A stretch of 50,141 nt of DNA from an uncultured Bermanella sp. (GCA_913058575.1 CAJXRF010000043.1:1-50141); one strand, 5' to 3'. Positions 26,582 to 36,548 are shown, numbered from the stretch's first letter. The notes: generated by a model not told the origin, from the letters alone. Made by a program: numbers and translations.

Positions 26582-27397
26582 ATGGACCTATCGTTAATTA
26601 TTGAACCCAACGAACTGCAGCCGTACTTAGGCCATGAGTCGTTATTGATTTTAGATTTAGGTAAAAGTGAAACGTACCAGCAAGCTCATGTGCCTGGAGC
26701 CATTCGAGTGGCACCTGCCGATATTCAGCTAGGCACAAAACCAGCCCCTGGACTGTTGCCTAGTAAAGAGCAATTAAGTTTGTTGTTTAGCCGTTTAGGG
26801 CTAACAAACGATACCCATGTAGTGGTTTACGATGATGACGGCGGTCCTTGGGCGGGTCGTATGATTTGGGTGCTCGACAGTATTGGCCACAAACATTACA
26901 GTTTTTTAAATGGGGGCATTCATGGTTGGCTAGCGGAACAGCGCCCTATTGAATCAGTCGTTAATTTAGGCGTAGCCAAGGATTATAAGGTAGCGGACAT
27001 TGATGAAAGCGTCAGCATTAATAAAGAGCAGCTTTTAAAAGCCATTGAAGACAGCAGTATTCAGATCTGGGATGCTCGATCTTATAAAGAATACACAGGT
27101 GAGAAAATGGTTAGCCAGCGTGGCGGCCATTTACCGGGTGCCAAGAGCTATGAATTTAGTAAAGCCTTAGATGGTGAGAATGCTTTAAAGCTGCGTGATC
27201 TTGAAGAGATTAAAAATGAATTACTGGCGTTAGGTATTAATGGTGAAAAGACGATTATTAGTCATTGCCAAACCCATCGTCGTTCTGGTTTAACTTATGT
27301 TTTGGCTAAAGCATTGGGCTGGCCTATGCAGGCTTATGCGGGTTCGTGGGCTGAGTGGGGCAATGACCCTAACACTCCCATTGAAACTGGTGAGTAA
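26582..27397 (+). CDS. rhdA: Thiosulfate sulfurtransferase (rhodanese)
   Basis: A 271-residue two-domain rhodanese, the same length as Azotobacter vinelandii RhdA. The N-terminal inactive domain contains LDLGKSETYQQAHVPGAIRV. The C-terminal active domain has WDARSYKEYTG and the catalytic loop SHCQTHRRS, with the persulfide-forming Cys229 and the RhdA-type CQTHxRS loop rather than the classical CRxGx(R/T). It transfers sulfane sulfur from thiosulfate to cyanide or a cellular acceptor. I moved the start three codons in from 26573, because AAGGGG is only one or two bases from that ATG but well spaced from this one. It precedes psd, as in pseudomonads. Confidence 0.9.
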   Translation: MDLSLIIEPNELQPYLGHESLLILDLGKSETYQQAHVPGAIRVAPADIQLGTKPAPGLLPSKEQLSLLFSRLGLTNDTHVVVYDDDGGPWAGRMIWVLDSIGHKHYSFLNGGIHGWLAEQRPIESVVNLGVAKDYKVADIDESVSINKEQLLKAIEDSSIQIWDARSYKEYTGEKMVSQRGGHLPGAKSYEFSKALDGENALKLRDLEEIKNELLALGINGEKTIISHCQTHRRSGLTYVLAKALGWPMQAYAGSWAEWGNDPNTPIETGE

Positions 27398-27494
27398 TAT
27401 TAAATAATCCTCAAGCGCCTTTTAAGGGTTTTGAGAGTTTGATTAAGAGCCTCTTGAGGCATTGAAATAAATTTAACCGTTAGGAAAGTAACAC

Positions 27495-28346
27495 GTGAAT
27501 AAAGATAGTTTATTTGTATTTTTACAATATTTAATTCCCCAGCATGCCCTATCACGTTTAGTGGGCTGGTTTGCTAGCAGTGAAATAGACTTTATTAAAA
27601 ATACCTTTATTAGCAACTTTGCGAAAAAGTATGCCGTTAACATGCAAGAGGCCAAAGAAGAAGATTTAAGCAAATACAAAAGCTTTAATGATTTTTTCAC
27701 TCGTGAATTAAAAGACGGTGCTCGTCCAATCGCGGATGGAGAAAGTACGTTAGTAAGCCCAGCGGATGGCGCAGTAAGCCAGTTAGGTAAAATAGAGCTA
27801 GGCCGTGTGTTTCAAGCAAAGGGCCGTGACTTTAGCGTAACTGAATTACTAGGCGGTGACAGTGATCGCGCAGCGACATTTTTAAATGGTGACTTTGCCA
27901 CCATTTATTTATCCCCTAAAGATTATCACCGCGTGCATATGCCGTGTGCCGGTAAATTGCTCGAAACTATTTATGTGCCAGGGGATTTATTCAGTGTAAA
28001 CCCCACAACAGCTCAGGGTGTGGACGGTTTATTTGCTCGTAACGAGCGCTTAGTTTGCATGTTTGAAACGCAATACGGCCCCATGGCGTTAGTGCTGGTG
28101 GGTGCTATGATCGTGGCAGGAATTGAAACGGTTTGGTCTGGCCAAGTATGCCCGTTGCCTAAAAAAGCCCAAGTACAAGATTATACACAAAGTGAAATAC
28201 GCTTAGAAAAAGGTGAAGAAATGGGGCGCTTTAAATTAGGCTCAACTGTCGTGCTTTGCTTCCCTGAAAATACCGTATCCTTTATGGAAGCCATTAAGGC
28301 TGAGTCGCCTTTGGTGATGGGCGAAGCATTGGCTGAAAAAGCCTAG
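27495..28346 (+). CDS. psd: Phosphatidylserine decarboxylase proenzyme
   Basis: A 283-residue inner-membrane enzyme that makes phosphatidylethanolamine from phosphatidylserine. The self-cleavage motif LGST is present near residue 252 (GRFKLGSTVVLCF); cleavage before the Ser yields the pyruvoyl cofactor. FNDFFTREL, SPADGAVSQLG and YHRVHMPCAGKL are standard family blocks. The start is GTG with TAGGAAAG upstream. A terminator follows the stop. Confidence 0.96.
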   Translation: MNKDSLFVFLQYLIPQHALSRLVGWFASSEIDFIKNTFISNFAKKYAVNMQEAKEEDLSKYKSFNDFFTRELKDGARPIADGESTLVSPADGAVSQLGKIELGRVFQAKGRDFSVTELLGGDSDRAATFLNGDFATIYLSPKDYHRVHMPCAGKLLETIYVPGDLFSVNPTTAQGVDGLFARNERLVCMFETQYGPMALVLVGAMIVAGIETVWSGQVCPLPKKAQVQDYTQSEIRLEKGEEMGRFKLGSTVVLCFPENTVSFMEAIKAESPLVMGEALAEKA

Positions 28347-28354
28347 TGAAACAT

Positions 28355-28386
28355 AAGTGGAAGCCTAAGGGCTTTCACTTGTTTTT
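28355..28386 (+). terminator. Terminator downstream of psd
   Basis: The stem AAGTGGAAGCC / GGCTTTCACTT has one G-T wobble and a small loop, followed by gttttt. It starts 9 bases after the psd stop and also faces the 3' end of the BLUF gene. Confidence 0.75.
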
Positions 28387-28389
28387 ATG

Positions 28390-28818
28390 TTAGGTGAATT
28401 TTTCAAAGTCGTTAATGAAGCGCCGCATTAGGTTGACTAGCTGTTTACTTGATATTTTAAACGTTTCTAAATAAGCATTTTTTAACTCTTCTAAATATTG
28501 CCACTTCTCTAATTCAGGGGTATTTACCTTAAATGCCTCCATGTGCCAATTGGTAAGGCCTCTTTCCTCGCTGGTTTCATCAATTAAAATGGATAAATCA
28601 GAATGGCGTTTATCAGCTTTAATTTTTTTAACTAACTTATGAATCGCTTTTTTATCGCCTTCTAGTATCTGAACAAACTGCTTGTGATCACTGAACAGCA
28701 CACCCGTAATATCATTTTGGGCATTATTCTTACGGGCGCTTCTGACGATATTATTAAGGTCATCAGGCATCTTTTCTAAAGAGCCTGAATAAGTACTGGT
28801 ATACATGAGGATGTGCAT
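28390..28818 (-). CDS. Stand-alone BLUF blue-light photoreceptor
   Basis: A 142-residue protein in which nearly the whole chain is a BLUF domain (about 1-95), a flavin-binding blue-light sensor. The residues that drive the photocycle are present: Tyr6 in LMYTSTYS, Asn in ARKNNAQNDITGVLF, Gln50 in FVQILEG, and Trp91/Met93 in NWHMEAF. About 45 helical residues follow, with no enzymatic output domain, so it would act by protein-protein contact. The ATG at 28818 is preferred over the TTG four codons upstream; neither has a good ribosome binding site. It lies between psd and rsgA with no cotranscribed partner apart from, possibly, rsgA upstream on the same strand. Confidence 0.9.
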   Translation of the reverse strand: MHILMYTSTYSGSLEKMPDDLNNIVRSARKNNAQNDITGVLFSDHKQFVQILEGDKKAIHKLVKKIKADKRHSDLSILIDETSEERGLTNWHMEAFKVNTPELEKWQYLEELKNAYLETFKISSKQLVNLMRRFINDFEKFT

Positions 28819-28861
28819 AAGAATAACCAACGTACAGAGGTCTTATTATTATGGACGACTT

Positions 28862-29899
28862 TTAGGATTTTTCTGGTGAGCGAACGTTTACTTCCCCTAA
28901 GCTGTCGACAATTTGCTGAAAGCTATTGAATCGTCCTTCGCTAATGTGGCCATCCTCTAAGGCTTTTTTAATGGCACAGCCTGGTTCTGCTTGATGCTTG
29001 CAGTCGCGAAATTTACAGTAACCAATGAAATCCTCAAACTCTTTAAAGCCTTCTAAAATTTCATGCTCTTCCATATGCCACAAACCAAATTCTCGAATAC
29101 CTGGGCTGTCAATTAAGTCGCCACCACTGGGGAAATGAAACAAGGTGGCGGTGGTGGTGGTGTGACGGCCAGTTTTGCTTTGTTCTCGAAGCCCGCCGAC
29201 GCGAATATCTTCATCTGGCAGTAGGGTAGAAATAATTCGAGATTTCCCCACACCACTTTGGCCCACAAAAACACTAATGCGATCTTTTAGGAACGTCTTT
29301 AATTCATCTAAACCGTTTTCATTTTTGGCACTAGCTTGAATAAAGCGATAACCAATCTTTTCATAGTCTTCAATTAGGCTGGTGAAGTGAGCTTGGTTGT
29401 CATCGTTAAGCAAATCAATTTTGTTTAAACACAGTACTGGCTCTATTTGGCTTATTTCGGCGGCGACTAAATAGCGGTCAATGAGATTGCGGTGTGCATG
29501 GGGCTCAGGGGCCACCACAATCACCATATAATCGATGTTGGCCGCCACTGACTTCAGCTCACCGTACATGTTCGGGCGTTGTAATTCACAACGGCGATCA
29601 TGTTTAGCCACCACCACTCCTTGTTCGTTATTACCAAGGCGCCAAGCCACTTGATCACCAGTCACAAGGCCGCCAAGGTTAGCCCGCATATAGCAACGTT
29701 TTTGCAAGCCGTCGCCGCCTTCTACTAAAACCTGGGTGCCAAAATGAGAAATCACTTGCCCGTTCTGTTCAGGGCCTAAATCGCCCCCTTCCAGTTCGTG
29801 GTGGATTTGATCTTCTTTTTTGTTGGCGCGATCACCACGTTCTTGCTGAATTTTACTAATTCGCCACGCTTGTCGCTTGTTGAGCTTTCGTTTTGCCAT
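28862..29899 (-). CDS. rsgA: Small ribosomal subunit biogenesis GTPase RsgA
   Basis: A 345-residue circularly permuted GTPase that acts in late 30S maturation. It has an OB fold at about 55-110, then the G4 motif LNKIDLL, the P-loop [10 protein letters not shown] and the G3 region [12 protein letters not shown], in permuted order. A zinc-binding tail contains [24 protein letters not shown]. It is divergent from orn, with 84 bases between the starts. The N-terminal stretch is Lys/Arg-rich, as in other gammaproteobacteria. Confidence 0.95.
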   Translation of the reverse strand: MAKRKLNKRQAWRISKIQQERGDRANKKEDQIHHELEGGDLGPEQNGQVISHFGTQVLVEGGDGLQKRCYMRANLGGLVTGDQVAWRLGNNEQGVVVAKHDRRCELQRPNMYGELKSVAANIDYMVIVVAPEPHAHRNLIDRYLVAAEISQIEPVLCLNKIDLLNDDNQAHFTSLIEDYEKIGYRFIQASAKNENGLDELKTFLKDRISVFVGQSGVGKSRIISTLLPDEDIRVGGLREQSKTGRHTTTTATLFHFPSGGDLIDSPGIREFGLWHMEEHEILEGFKEFEDFIGYCKFRDCKHQAEPGCAIKKALEDGHISEGRFNSFQQIVDSLGEVNVRSPEKS

Positions 29900-29983
29900 G
29901 TAACTATGTTCAAATTAGTCTTTAATGAATTATATAGAGATTTGACCCAGTTAAGCACTCAATGGGGCAAAAAGGGCGTAAAC

Positions 29984-30526
29984 ATGGAAAAAAAGCACAA
30001 TCTCATCTGGATTGATCTAGAAATGACCGGTTTAGAACCCGCCACAGATGTGATTATTGAAATTGCCACCATCGTCACCGATGGCGATTTAAACATATTG
30101 GCAGAAGGTCCGGTATTGGCCATTCACCAACCCGATAGCCTAATTGAGAATATGGACGACTGGAACACCAAAACTCATGGTAATTCAGGCTTGGTACAGC
30201 GAGTAAAAGACAGCAAGGTAAATGAAGCTGAAGCTGTACAACAAACCATTGAGTTTTTAAAGGCCTACGTGGGCAAAGGTGTCAGCCCCATGTGTGGTAA
30301 TAGCGTTCATCAAGATCGCCGCTTCATGAATAAATACATGCTAGAACTAGAAGATTACTTCCATTACCGCAACTTAGATGTAAGCACTCTTAAAGAATTG
30401 GGCCGCCGTTGGGCTCCTGAAAAACTTAAAGGCTTAAAGAAGAAGGGAACCCACCAAGCACTGGATGATATTCGCGAAAGCATTGAAGAGCTTCAGTATT
30501 ACCGTAAACATATTATGTCGATTTGA
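29984..30526 (+). CDS. orn: Oligoribonuclease
   Basis: A 180-residue DEDD-type 3'-5' exonuclease that degrades 2-5 nt RNA and the c-di-GMP breakdown product pGp[11 protein letters not shown] holds the first catalytic Asp and Glu, [10 protein letters not shown] the next Asp, and [14 protein letters not shown] the last His and Asp. I start it at [16 protein letters not shown]; the longer ORF from 29798 would overlap rsgA and encode an unrelated leader. With FimX in the same window, Orn links to c-di-GMP turnover only in a general way. Confidence 0.97.
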   Translation: MEKKHNLIWIDLEMTGLEPATDVIIEIATIVTDGDLNILAEGPVLAIHQPDSLIENMDDWNTKTHGNSGLVQRVKDSKVNEAEAVQQTIEFLKAYVGKGVSPMCGNSVHQDRRFMNKYMLELEDYFHYRNLDVSTLKELGRRWAPEKLKGLKKKGTHQALDDIRESIEELQYYRKHIMSI

Positions 30527-30544
30527 TACTTTACTGGCAGATAT

Positions 30545-30575
30545 AAAAAAGGCGAACCTTAGTTCGCCTTTTTTT
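30545..30575. terminator. Bidirectional terminator between orn and the NYN gene
   Basis: AAAAAAGGCGAAC and GTTCGCCTTTTTT form a perfect stem with a 4-base loop, A-rich on one side and T-rich on the other, typical of a two-way intrinsic terminator. It lies 19 bases after orn. Confidence 0.92.
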
Positions 30576-30634
30576 GTAATCATTTGGTGCATATCTAAGC
30601 GTGTATTAATTTTACGTATGCTTTAGTTTGATTG

Positions 30635-31108
30635 CTAAAGCAGCATATCCTTTTCAATATTAATAAATTCATCGCAACTTTGAATAAGCCCGTTAGCGGT
30701 TAAAAACTCTACGCCGTAGACCTTTGATTTAACCTGATATTTATCTCTTATTTTTTTTAATAAAATCGCAAAGTCGCCGTCACCGCTTAGCAGTACCACT
30801 TCGTCAACATCAGTTGCGGCTTCTAATACATCAATAGTAATACCTACATCCCAGTCACCCTTTGCACTGCCATCGCGGCGTTGAATGAAGGGTTTAAGCT
30901 TTACTTCAAAGCCAATGTTTCGAAGTGCATCTTGAAATTTTATTTGGCTATCAATACCTCGATCAATGGCATAGGCAAAGGCATGGGTGATTTCACCTTG
31001 CAAGGCCAGTGTGGCCCATAGCTTTTTGTAATTGAACGAGCGTTTGTACATGTCGCGGGTGGTGTAATAAATGTTTTGTACGTCTACAAATACGGCAATT
31101 TTCTTCAT
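30635..31108 (-). CDS. NYN domain (PIN-like) protein, LabA/DUF88 family
   Basis: A 157-residue single-domain protein of the NYN family, PIN-like folds predicted to be metal-dependent RNases. The conserved acidic residues are visible: Asp in AVFVDVQNIYY, Asp in KGDWDVGITID and two Asp in LLSGDGDFAILL. The real target is unknown. I chose the second ATG because AAAGGA touches the first ATG but is well placed for the second. It lies 39 bases downstream of rsuA on the same strand, so queG-rsuA-NYN may be one transcription unit. Confidence 0.85.
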   Translation of the reverse strand: MKKIAVFVDVQNIYYTTRDMYKRSFNYKKLWATLALQGEITHAFAYAIDRGIDSQIKFQDALRNIGFEVKLKPFIQRRDGSAKGDWDVGITIDVLEAATDVDEVVLLSGDGDFAILLKKIRDKYQVKSKVYGVEFLTANGLIQSCDEFINIEKDMLL

Positions 31109-31147
31109 GGCCATTCCTTTATTATTTTAATTGTTTATAAGGCCAGG

Positions 31148-31858
31148 CTAACCCGTTAAATCAGTAAATTCTTGTGGGGTTAGAGCCCTGTATTCACCTG
31201 AGTGTAATAAAGGATCAAGTTTAACTTTTCCAATGCTTTCGCGGTGCAGTTTCTCTACTCGATTTCCAAGTGCGGCAAACATGCGTTTAACCTGGTGATA
31301 ACGGCCCTCACCTATGGTGATTAACACTTCGGTATCGCTAATGCGTTCAAGCTTACCCGGTTTTGTTTTTTCAGATTCGTTTTTTAATAAGATACCTGCC
31401 AAGATTTGTTCTTCGGCATTATCAATGAGTGGCTCAGCCAACCAGGCTCGGTAGGTTTTTTCTAGATGATGTTTGGGTGAAGCCACTACATGAGAGAACT
31501 GACCGTCATCAGTTACGAATAATAGCCCAGTGGTGTCTAAGTCTAATCTGCCTACCGTGTGTAATTTATGAAGATTGATTTCATCTTGCATTAAACTAAA
31601 AACAACGCGGTGCTCTTCATCTGTATTGGCACAAATATAACCTTCTGGTTTGTTCATCATGAAATAGCGTGGGCCAATTTCTCCGGCCATTGGTAGGTCA
31701 TTTAATAAAACTTGATCGTTTTTTTCGTCTATTTTTAAACTGCTGGACCTTTGCGTTTTACCATTTACCTTAACGCGCCCTTGACGAATGGCCACGCAGG
31801 CTAAAGAGCGTGTTAAGTCGCTGCTTTCACATAAAAATTTGTCTAAACGAATGCTCAT
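31148..31858 (-). CDS. rsuA: 16S rRNA pseudouridine(516) synthase
   Basis: A 236-residue enzyme with an N-terminal S4 RNA-binding domain (IRLDKFLCESSDLTRSLACVAIRQGRVKVNG) and a pseudouridine synthase domain whose catalytic Asp lies in GRLDLDTTGLLFVTDDG. GPRYFMMNKPEGYICA and EGRYHQVKRMFAALGNRVEKLHRESIG follow E. coli RsuA closely, which supports RsuA over RluE/RluF. The start codon overlaps the queG stop (ATGA), so the two are translationally coupled. Confidence 0.93.
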   Translation of the reverse strand: MSIRLDKFLCESSDLTRSLACVAIRQGRVKVNGKTQRSSSLKIDEKNDQVLLNDLPMAGEIGPRYFMMNKPEGYICANTDEEHRVVFSLMQDEINLHKLHTVGRLDLDTTGLLFVTDDGQFSHVVASPKHHLEKTYRAWLAEPLIDNAEEQILAGILLKNESEKTKPGKLERISDTEVLITIGEGRYHQVKRMFAALGNRVEKLHRESIGKVKLDPLLHSGEYRALTPQEFTDLTG

Positions 31859-33021
31859 TGAATGTCTTCTTTCATTTTTTGTTGGTTAAGTGCCCACAAA
31901 ACGTGTTCCTTTACCAAGAGGGAATCAAAATCTAAACGGCTGTTAAGGGCATTTATGATGTCGTTATGAAAATTGGCGTTGCCTAATCCCACTGCGATGT
32001 TTCTTAGCCAGCGCTCATGGCCAGCTCTGCGTATGGGAGTGCCTTCGGTTTTACTTAAAAAGGTTTGTTCATCCCAACTAAACAGTTCGATTAAAGTGGC
32101 GCTGTCTAATTGGTGTCTGGGGGTGAAATCGGGCTCGACACTTGGTTTGGAAAATTTATTCCAAGGGCAGCATAGCTGGCAGTCATCGCAGCCAAATACG
32201 CGATTGCCCATTTTGCTGCGCAAATCTTCTGGAATACTGCCTTTTAATTCAATGGTTAAATAAGAAATGCATTTCCGGCCATCCACGATGTGGTTATCAA
32301 CAATGGCCCCAGTGGGGCAAAAGTCGATACAAGCACGGCAGCTACCGCAATGCATTTCTTCAAAGGGTTTATCAATCGTTAGGGGCAGGTCAGTGAAAAG
32401 CTCCCCAAGGAAAAAATAACTGCCTGCTTTTGGGTTAATGAGCATGGCATTTTTGCCTATCCAGCCTTGGCCAGATTTTTGTGCAAGGCCTCGCTCTAAC
32501 ACTGGTGCACTGTCTACAAATGCTCGGTAATTGCATTCTAGGTTTAAGTCAGCCAGTGCAGCGTTTATTTTTTTACCCAGTTGAGTAATGCGTTTGCGCA
32601 TCAGTTTGTGATAATCACGCCCCAGGGCATAGCGGCTGATGTAAGCTTGCTGTGGGCTATTAATTATTTTTAATGTTTCAATTTCAGGAGGCATGTAGTC
32701 CATGCGCACGGTAATAATGCGCAACGTTTTAGGGACGAGCTTTTCAGGGCGATAACGCATGTCGCCATGGTCGGCCATGTAGGCCATTTCCCCGTGATAA
32801 TTTTTTTTCAGCCAATCCTGTAAGTGCTCTGCATGTTCGCGCATGTTGATATCGGTAATACCCACTTGTTGGAAGCCAAGCTCTTGTCCCCACACTTTTA
32901 TCTCTTCAGCCAATTTATGGCTATCAAGCGTGTTTTTTGCCAGCTGGGAGTTGGGGATATCCATGGCATCACTGTTATTTGTGGTAGGTTTAGTTGGCAT
33001 GGATAGAGCATTCGACTTCAT
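31855..33021 (-). CDS. queG: Epoxyqueuosine reductase
   Basis: A 388-residue cobalamin-dependent iron-sulfur enzyme that reduces epoxyqueuosine to queuosine in tRNA. The cobalamin domain shows YRAFVDSAPVLERGLAQKSGQGWIGKN, with the conserved Asp. Two [4Fe-4S] motifs follow: CGSCRACIDFCPTGAI and CDDCQLCCPWNKFS. The C-terminal HEAT-like region (RRAGHERWLRNIAVGLGN) is complete. The N-terminal 25 residues are not conserved, and starts at Met8 or Met20 are equally possible, since none has a clear ribosome binding site. It is divergent from nnr. Confidence 0.95.
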   Translation of the reverse strand: MKSNALSMPTKPTTNNSDAMDIPNSQLAKNTLDSHKLAEEIKVWGQELGFQQVGITDINMREHAEHLQDWLKKNYHGEMAYMADHGDMRYRPEKLVPKTLRIITVRMDYMPPEIETLKIINSPQQAYISRYALGRDYHKLMRKRITQLGKKINAALADLNLECNYRAFVDSAPVLERGLAQKSGQGWIGKNAMLINPKAGSYFFLGELFTDLPLTIDKPFEEMHCGSCRACIDFCPTGAIVDNHIVDGRKCISYLTIELKGSIPEDLRSKMGNRVFGCDDCQLCCPWNKFSKPSVEPDFTPRHQLDSATLIELFSWDEQTFLSKTEGTPIRRAGHERWLRNIAVGLGNANFHNDIINALNSRLDFDSLLVKEHVLWALNQQKMKEDIQ

Positions 33022-33075
33022 GTGGGTATAATCTGTTAATTTTACGCACTTTCGCGCTCTTTTAATATAAAGGGA

Positions 33076-34671
33076 ATGGCAGGGATGTCTTTAATGTCTA
33101 CGTATAACTCAGCGAACAGTTCGAAACATGAACCTAGGCAAGACGCATTTTTAAATGGTGTACCACTATATAGCGCCCACCAAGTTCAGCTGCTTGACGC
33201 CCGAGCTTTGCAACAAATGAATGCCCAAGGTTATGAATTAATGGAGCAAGCGGGTGAGGCGGCTTTTATGGCCTTACTAAGTGAATGGCCCAGTGTTCGT
33301 CAATTAATCGTGTTATCTGGTAAAGGTAATAATGGCGGTGACGGATTTGTAGTGGCGCGCTTGGCTAAACAACACGAAATTGATGTGCAGCTAGTGTTAA
33401 GTTGTGATGAACGTGAATTAACGGGCACCGCCGAAATAGCCGCTCAAGATACCTTTGCTGAAGGTATTGAAGTGATTGGCGCCAATCAAGTTAAATGGCC
33501 ACAGCCACAAGAGGGTTGTGTGATTATCGATGCGCTGCTGGGAACCGGTTTAAAGCAAGATATTACAGGGGATTTATTGACGCTTATTGATCAAGTAAAT
33601 CAGTCAGGCTTGCCAGTGTTATCTATCGATGTGCCTTCTGGAATTAATTCCACCACAGGTGCGTTACAGGGTGCTGCGATCCACGCAACGACCACCATTA
33701 GTATGATTGCTTATAAACAAGGCTTGTTCACCGGTGCAGGACCAGTTTTTTCAGGGCAGGTACGTTTAGCGCCGTTATCGGTAGATAAAAAATTAGTACA
33801 AGCCGAAGCGCCATCTAGCCACTTAGTGAATTGGCAGCACGCTCAAAAGAAACCCTTGTTTGCAGCTAGGCAATTGGATGCCCATAAAGGGCATTTTGGA
33901 CATGTGATTATCATTGGTGGAGATCATGGCTTTGGCGGCGCCATTAGCTTAGCCACCGGAGCGGCTTTAAAAAGCGGGGTGGGGTTAGTGTCTGTGGCAA
34001 CTCGTAATGAACACGTGCCGGCCATTTTGTCTCGATATCCAGAAGCCATGGTGCATGGGGTAAGTAGTGGGCAAGACTTACAGCCTTTACTGGAAAGAGC
34101 GGATGTTATTGCCATTGGCCCAGGTCTTGGACAAAGCTATTGGGGTGAGCAGCTTTTGCAACAAGTCATGGCGCTCAATACGCCGGTATTACTGGATGCT
34201 GATGCGCTGAACATTCTGGCAAAGGGGCGTATTAAGCATAATTTAGCTCAGCGTATATCTGTGATTACCCCACACCCAGGTGAAGCGGCTCGCTTGTTAG
34301 GTAGTGATACCGTGAAGCTACAGGCGGATCGCTTTAGTGCCGCTAAGCAACTATCAAATCTTTATGAAAGCTGTGTGGTCTTAAAGGGTGTGGGCTCACT
34401 CATTTGCACTGGCGATAAAGTGAGTATTTGCAGTGATGGTAATCCAGGCATGGCCAGTGGTGGCATGGGAGATGTATTAAGCGGTATTTCAGCTAGTCTA
34501 CTGGCTCAGCAAACTGCACAGCAACCAGAAATAACGTCCACCCAATTACATGATTTAGTTTGCAGTGCAGTTTGTTTGCATAGTGCAGCAGCTGATGAAG
34601 CAGCAAAAGAAGGTCAGGCAGGTATGCTGGCTTCTGATGTGGTTAATGGTTTAAAGCAACTTTTAAAATAA
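33076..34671 (+). CDS. nnr: Bifunctional NAD(P)H-hydrate epimerase / ADP-dependent dehydratase
   Basis: A 531-residue fusion that repairs hydrated NAD(P)H. The N-terminal YjeF_N epimerase domain (about 15-240) has SGKGNNGGDGFVVARLA and DALLGTGL. The C-terminal dehydratase, of ribokinase-like fold (about 255-525), has GHVIIIGGDHGFGGA, LDADALN, TPHPGEAARLLG and the catalytic GNPGMASGGMGDVLSG. Three nearby ATG codons (1, 4, 7) compete for AAAGGG/CAGGG sites; the first is kept. It heads a same-strand run nnr-tsaE-ami-mutL with short gaps. Confidence 0.94.
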   Translation: MAGMSLMSTYNSANSSKHEPRQDAFLNGVPLYSAHQVQLLDARALQQMNAQGYELMEQAGEAAFMALLSEWPSVRQLIVLSGKGNNGGDGFVVARLAKQHEIDVQLVLSCDERELTGTAEIAAQDTFAEGIEVIGANQVKWPQPQEGCVIIDALLGTGLKQDITGDLLTLIDQVNQSGLPVLSIDVPSGINSTTGALQGAAIHATTTISMIAYKQGLFTGAGPVFSGQVRLAPLSVDKKLVQAEAPSSHLVNWQHAQKKPLFAARQLDAHKGHFGHVIIIGGDHGFGGAISLATGAALKSGVGLVSVATRNEHVPAILSRYPEAMVHGVSSGQDLQPLLERADVIAIGPGLGQSYWGEQLLQQVMALNTPVLLDADALNILAKGRIKHNLAQRISVITPHPGEAARLLGSDTVKLQADRFSAAKQLSNLYESCVVLKGVGSLICTGDKVSICSDGNPGMASGGMGDVLSGISASLLAQQTAQQPEITSTQLHDLVCSAVCLHSAAADEAAKEGQAGMLASDVVNGLKQLLK

Positions 34672-34690
34672 CTTCTAAATAAAGATAGTC

Positions 34691-35155
34691 ATGACAGAAC
34701 TGAGTGTTAACTTTGAGAATGAACAAGCCATGCTAGATTGGGCGGCTTTAAAAGCCCCAAGTATGCAACTGGGCTTGGTGATTCATTTAGAGGGTGACTT
34801 AGGCATGGGTAAAACCACCCTTAGCCGTGGTTTTATTCAAGGGCTGGGGCATAAAGGCAATGTTAAAAGCCCCACTTATACCTTGGTAGAGCCCTACGAG
34901 CTTGGTAGTCTGTGTGTGTATCATTTTGACTTATACCGATTGTCCGATCCTGAAGAATTAGAATTCATGGGGGTTCGGGATTATTTCTCTGATAATACGG
35001 TCTGCTTAATAGAGTGGCCGGAAAAAGGCCTGGGAATATTGCCTGAGCCGGATGTACATATAAACATTACCCAATGGCAACAAGGAAGGCGTTTGGTATT
35101 GAAATCTTTAAGTCAACGCGGGCAAGACCAGCTTAATCGCTGGAGTGCGCCCTAA
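34691..35155 (+). CDS. tsaE: tRNA threonylcarbamoyladenosine biosynthesis ATPase TsaE
   Basis: A 154-residue P-loop protein that works with TsaB/TsaD in making t6A37 of ANN-decoding tRNAs. The Walker A motif is GDLGMGKT (residues 35-42), followed by [11 protein letters not shown] and the FHFDLYRL-type [14 protein letters not shown] block, with LIEWPEKG near the end. It lies 19 bases after nnr and 27 before the amidase, inside the presumed operon. Confidence 0.95.
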   Translation: MTELSVNFENEQAMLDWAALKAPSMQLGLVIHLEGDLGMGKTTLSRGFIQGLGHKGNVKSPTYTLVEPYELGSLCVYHFDLYRLSDPEELEFMGVRDYFSDNTVCLIEWPEKGLGILPEPDVHINITQWQQGRRLVLKSLSQRGQDQLNRWSAP

Positions 35156-35182
35156 AAACAATATAAAAAAGATGAAATTAAT

Positions 35183-36538
35183 GTGCGTATAGCATTAGCA
35201 GTTTTTCTGGTTACCTTTCACTATTTTGCACTGGCTGATATTCAGGGTGTGCGTCTGTGGCATGCACCAGAAAGTTCACGATTGGTCTTTGACCTTGATC
35301 GTGGCACCGACCACAAGCTATTTTCACTGAGCTCTCCGAATCGTTTGGTCATCGACATTGAAGACTCACGCCTATTAAAAGCCATTGAAGACTTGCCGAC
35401 ACAAACGGGGCCTGTGAAAAAAGTACGCTCTGGCATGCGCAATAATAAAGATTTACGCATTGTGTTGGATTTACGTGAAGCGGTTGATCCCAAAAGTTTT
35501 CAGCTCAAACCCAATAAAAATTACGGTCATCGCTTAGTGGTGGACCTTTACCATAAAGGTAAAACCAAAAAGCTGGGTAAAGTTAAACCGATTGCCATTA
35601 GTAAGCCTGTGTATCAAGCCAGTCAGTCATTAAAAAATCAGCGCGATATTATAATAGTGGTGGATGCAGGCCACGGGGGAGAAGACCCTGGCACCATTGG
35701 CCATGGCGGAGTACGAGAGAAAAAAGTGGTGCTGGCCATTGCAAAAAAATTAGAAAAACTTCTGAAGAAAGAGAAAGGTTTTAAAGCTCAGTTAGTGCGT
35801 ACAGGGGATTATTATGTGGGCCTGCGGGATCGTACGAAACATGCCCGTAAAGCCAATGCTGATTTATTTATCTCTATTCATGCCGATGCTTTCAGTAGCC
35901 CTAAGGCCAGCGGCGGTTCGGTATTTGCCCTTTCACAAAAAGGCGCCACCAGTGAGGCTGCAAGGTGGTTGGCAGATAAAGAAAATGCATCGGATTTAAT
36001 CGGTGGTGTGGGCGGCGTAAGCCTTGATGATAAAGAAGATTTATTAGCAGGTGTATTACTAGACTTATCCATGACAGCAAGCCTTGGGGTTAGCTTAGAG
36101 CTGGGCCAAATGGTGCTAAGCAGTATGGGAGGCGTGGGTTCGTTGCACAAACGGCGCGTAGAACAAGCGGGCTTTGCCGTGCTTAAATCTCCTGATATTC
36201 CTTCTTTGCTGGTTGAGACTGGTTTTTTATCCAATCCAAAAGAAGCGAAAAAGTTAAAGTCACCGTCTTATCAAGCACAAATGGCTAAGGCGATTTTCAA
36301 AGGCATTAAACGTTATTTTCAGCAGTCTCCTCCGGTAGGCACTTTGTTAGCCAGCTTGAAAAATGGCAACGGTAAGTTTAACGGCAATAGATTACGTAAA
36401 TACATCATTGCCCCAGGGGATACCTTATCAGTTATTGCCCAAAAGCATGCCACTAGTATGGCAAAACTCAAATCACTTAACGGCCTTAAATCCAGCACCA
36501 TTCGCGTGGGCCAGATACTGAAGGTTCCGGCCTCTTAA
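35183..36538 (+). CDS. N-acetylmuramoyl-L-alanine amidase (AmiB/AmiC type) with LysM
   Basis: A 451-residue periplasmic zinc amidase that splits septal peptidoglycan during cell separation. It has a signal peptide (1-18), an AMIN domain (about 20-125), an Amidase_3 catalytic domain (about 155-378) and a C-terminal LysM (406-449). Zinc ligands are His164 ([10 protein letters not shown]), Glu179 and His233 (SIHADAF), with catalytic Glu345 (LVETGFLSN). The insertion at about 265-335 matches the autoinhibitory helix region that EnvC/NlpD-type activators displace. The start is GTG. The position between tsaE and mutL is conserved in gammaproteobacteria. Confidence 0.94.
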   Translation: MRIALAVFLVTFHYFALADIQGVRLWHAPESSRLVFDLDRGTDHKLFSLSSPNRLVIDIEDSRLLKAIEDLPTQTGPVKKVRSGMRNNKDLRIVLDLREAVDPKSFQLKPNKNYGHRLVVDLYHKGKTKKLGKVKPIAISKPVYQASQSLKNQRDIIIVVDAGHGGEDPGTIGHGGVREKKVVLAIAKKLEKLLKKEKGFKAQLVRTGDYYVGLRDRTKHARKANADLFISIHADAFSSPKASGGSVFALSQKGATSEAARWLADKENASDLIGGVGGVSLDDKEDLLAGVLLDLSMTASLGVSLELGQMVLSSMGGVGSLHKRRVEQAGFAVLKSPDIPSLLVETGFLSNPKEAKKLKSPSYQAQMAKAIFKGIKRYFQQSPPVGTLLASLKNGNGKFNGNRLRKYIIAPGDTLSVIAQKHATSMAKLKSLNGLKSSTIRVGQILKVPAS

Positions 36539-36548
36539 AATAGATATT

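Noticed and set aside
29798-29983. N-terminal extension of orn
   Set aside because: It would overlap rsgA and adds residues unlike any Orn; the ATG at 29984 gives the normal 180-residue protein.
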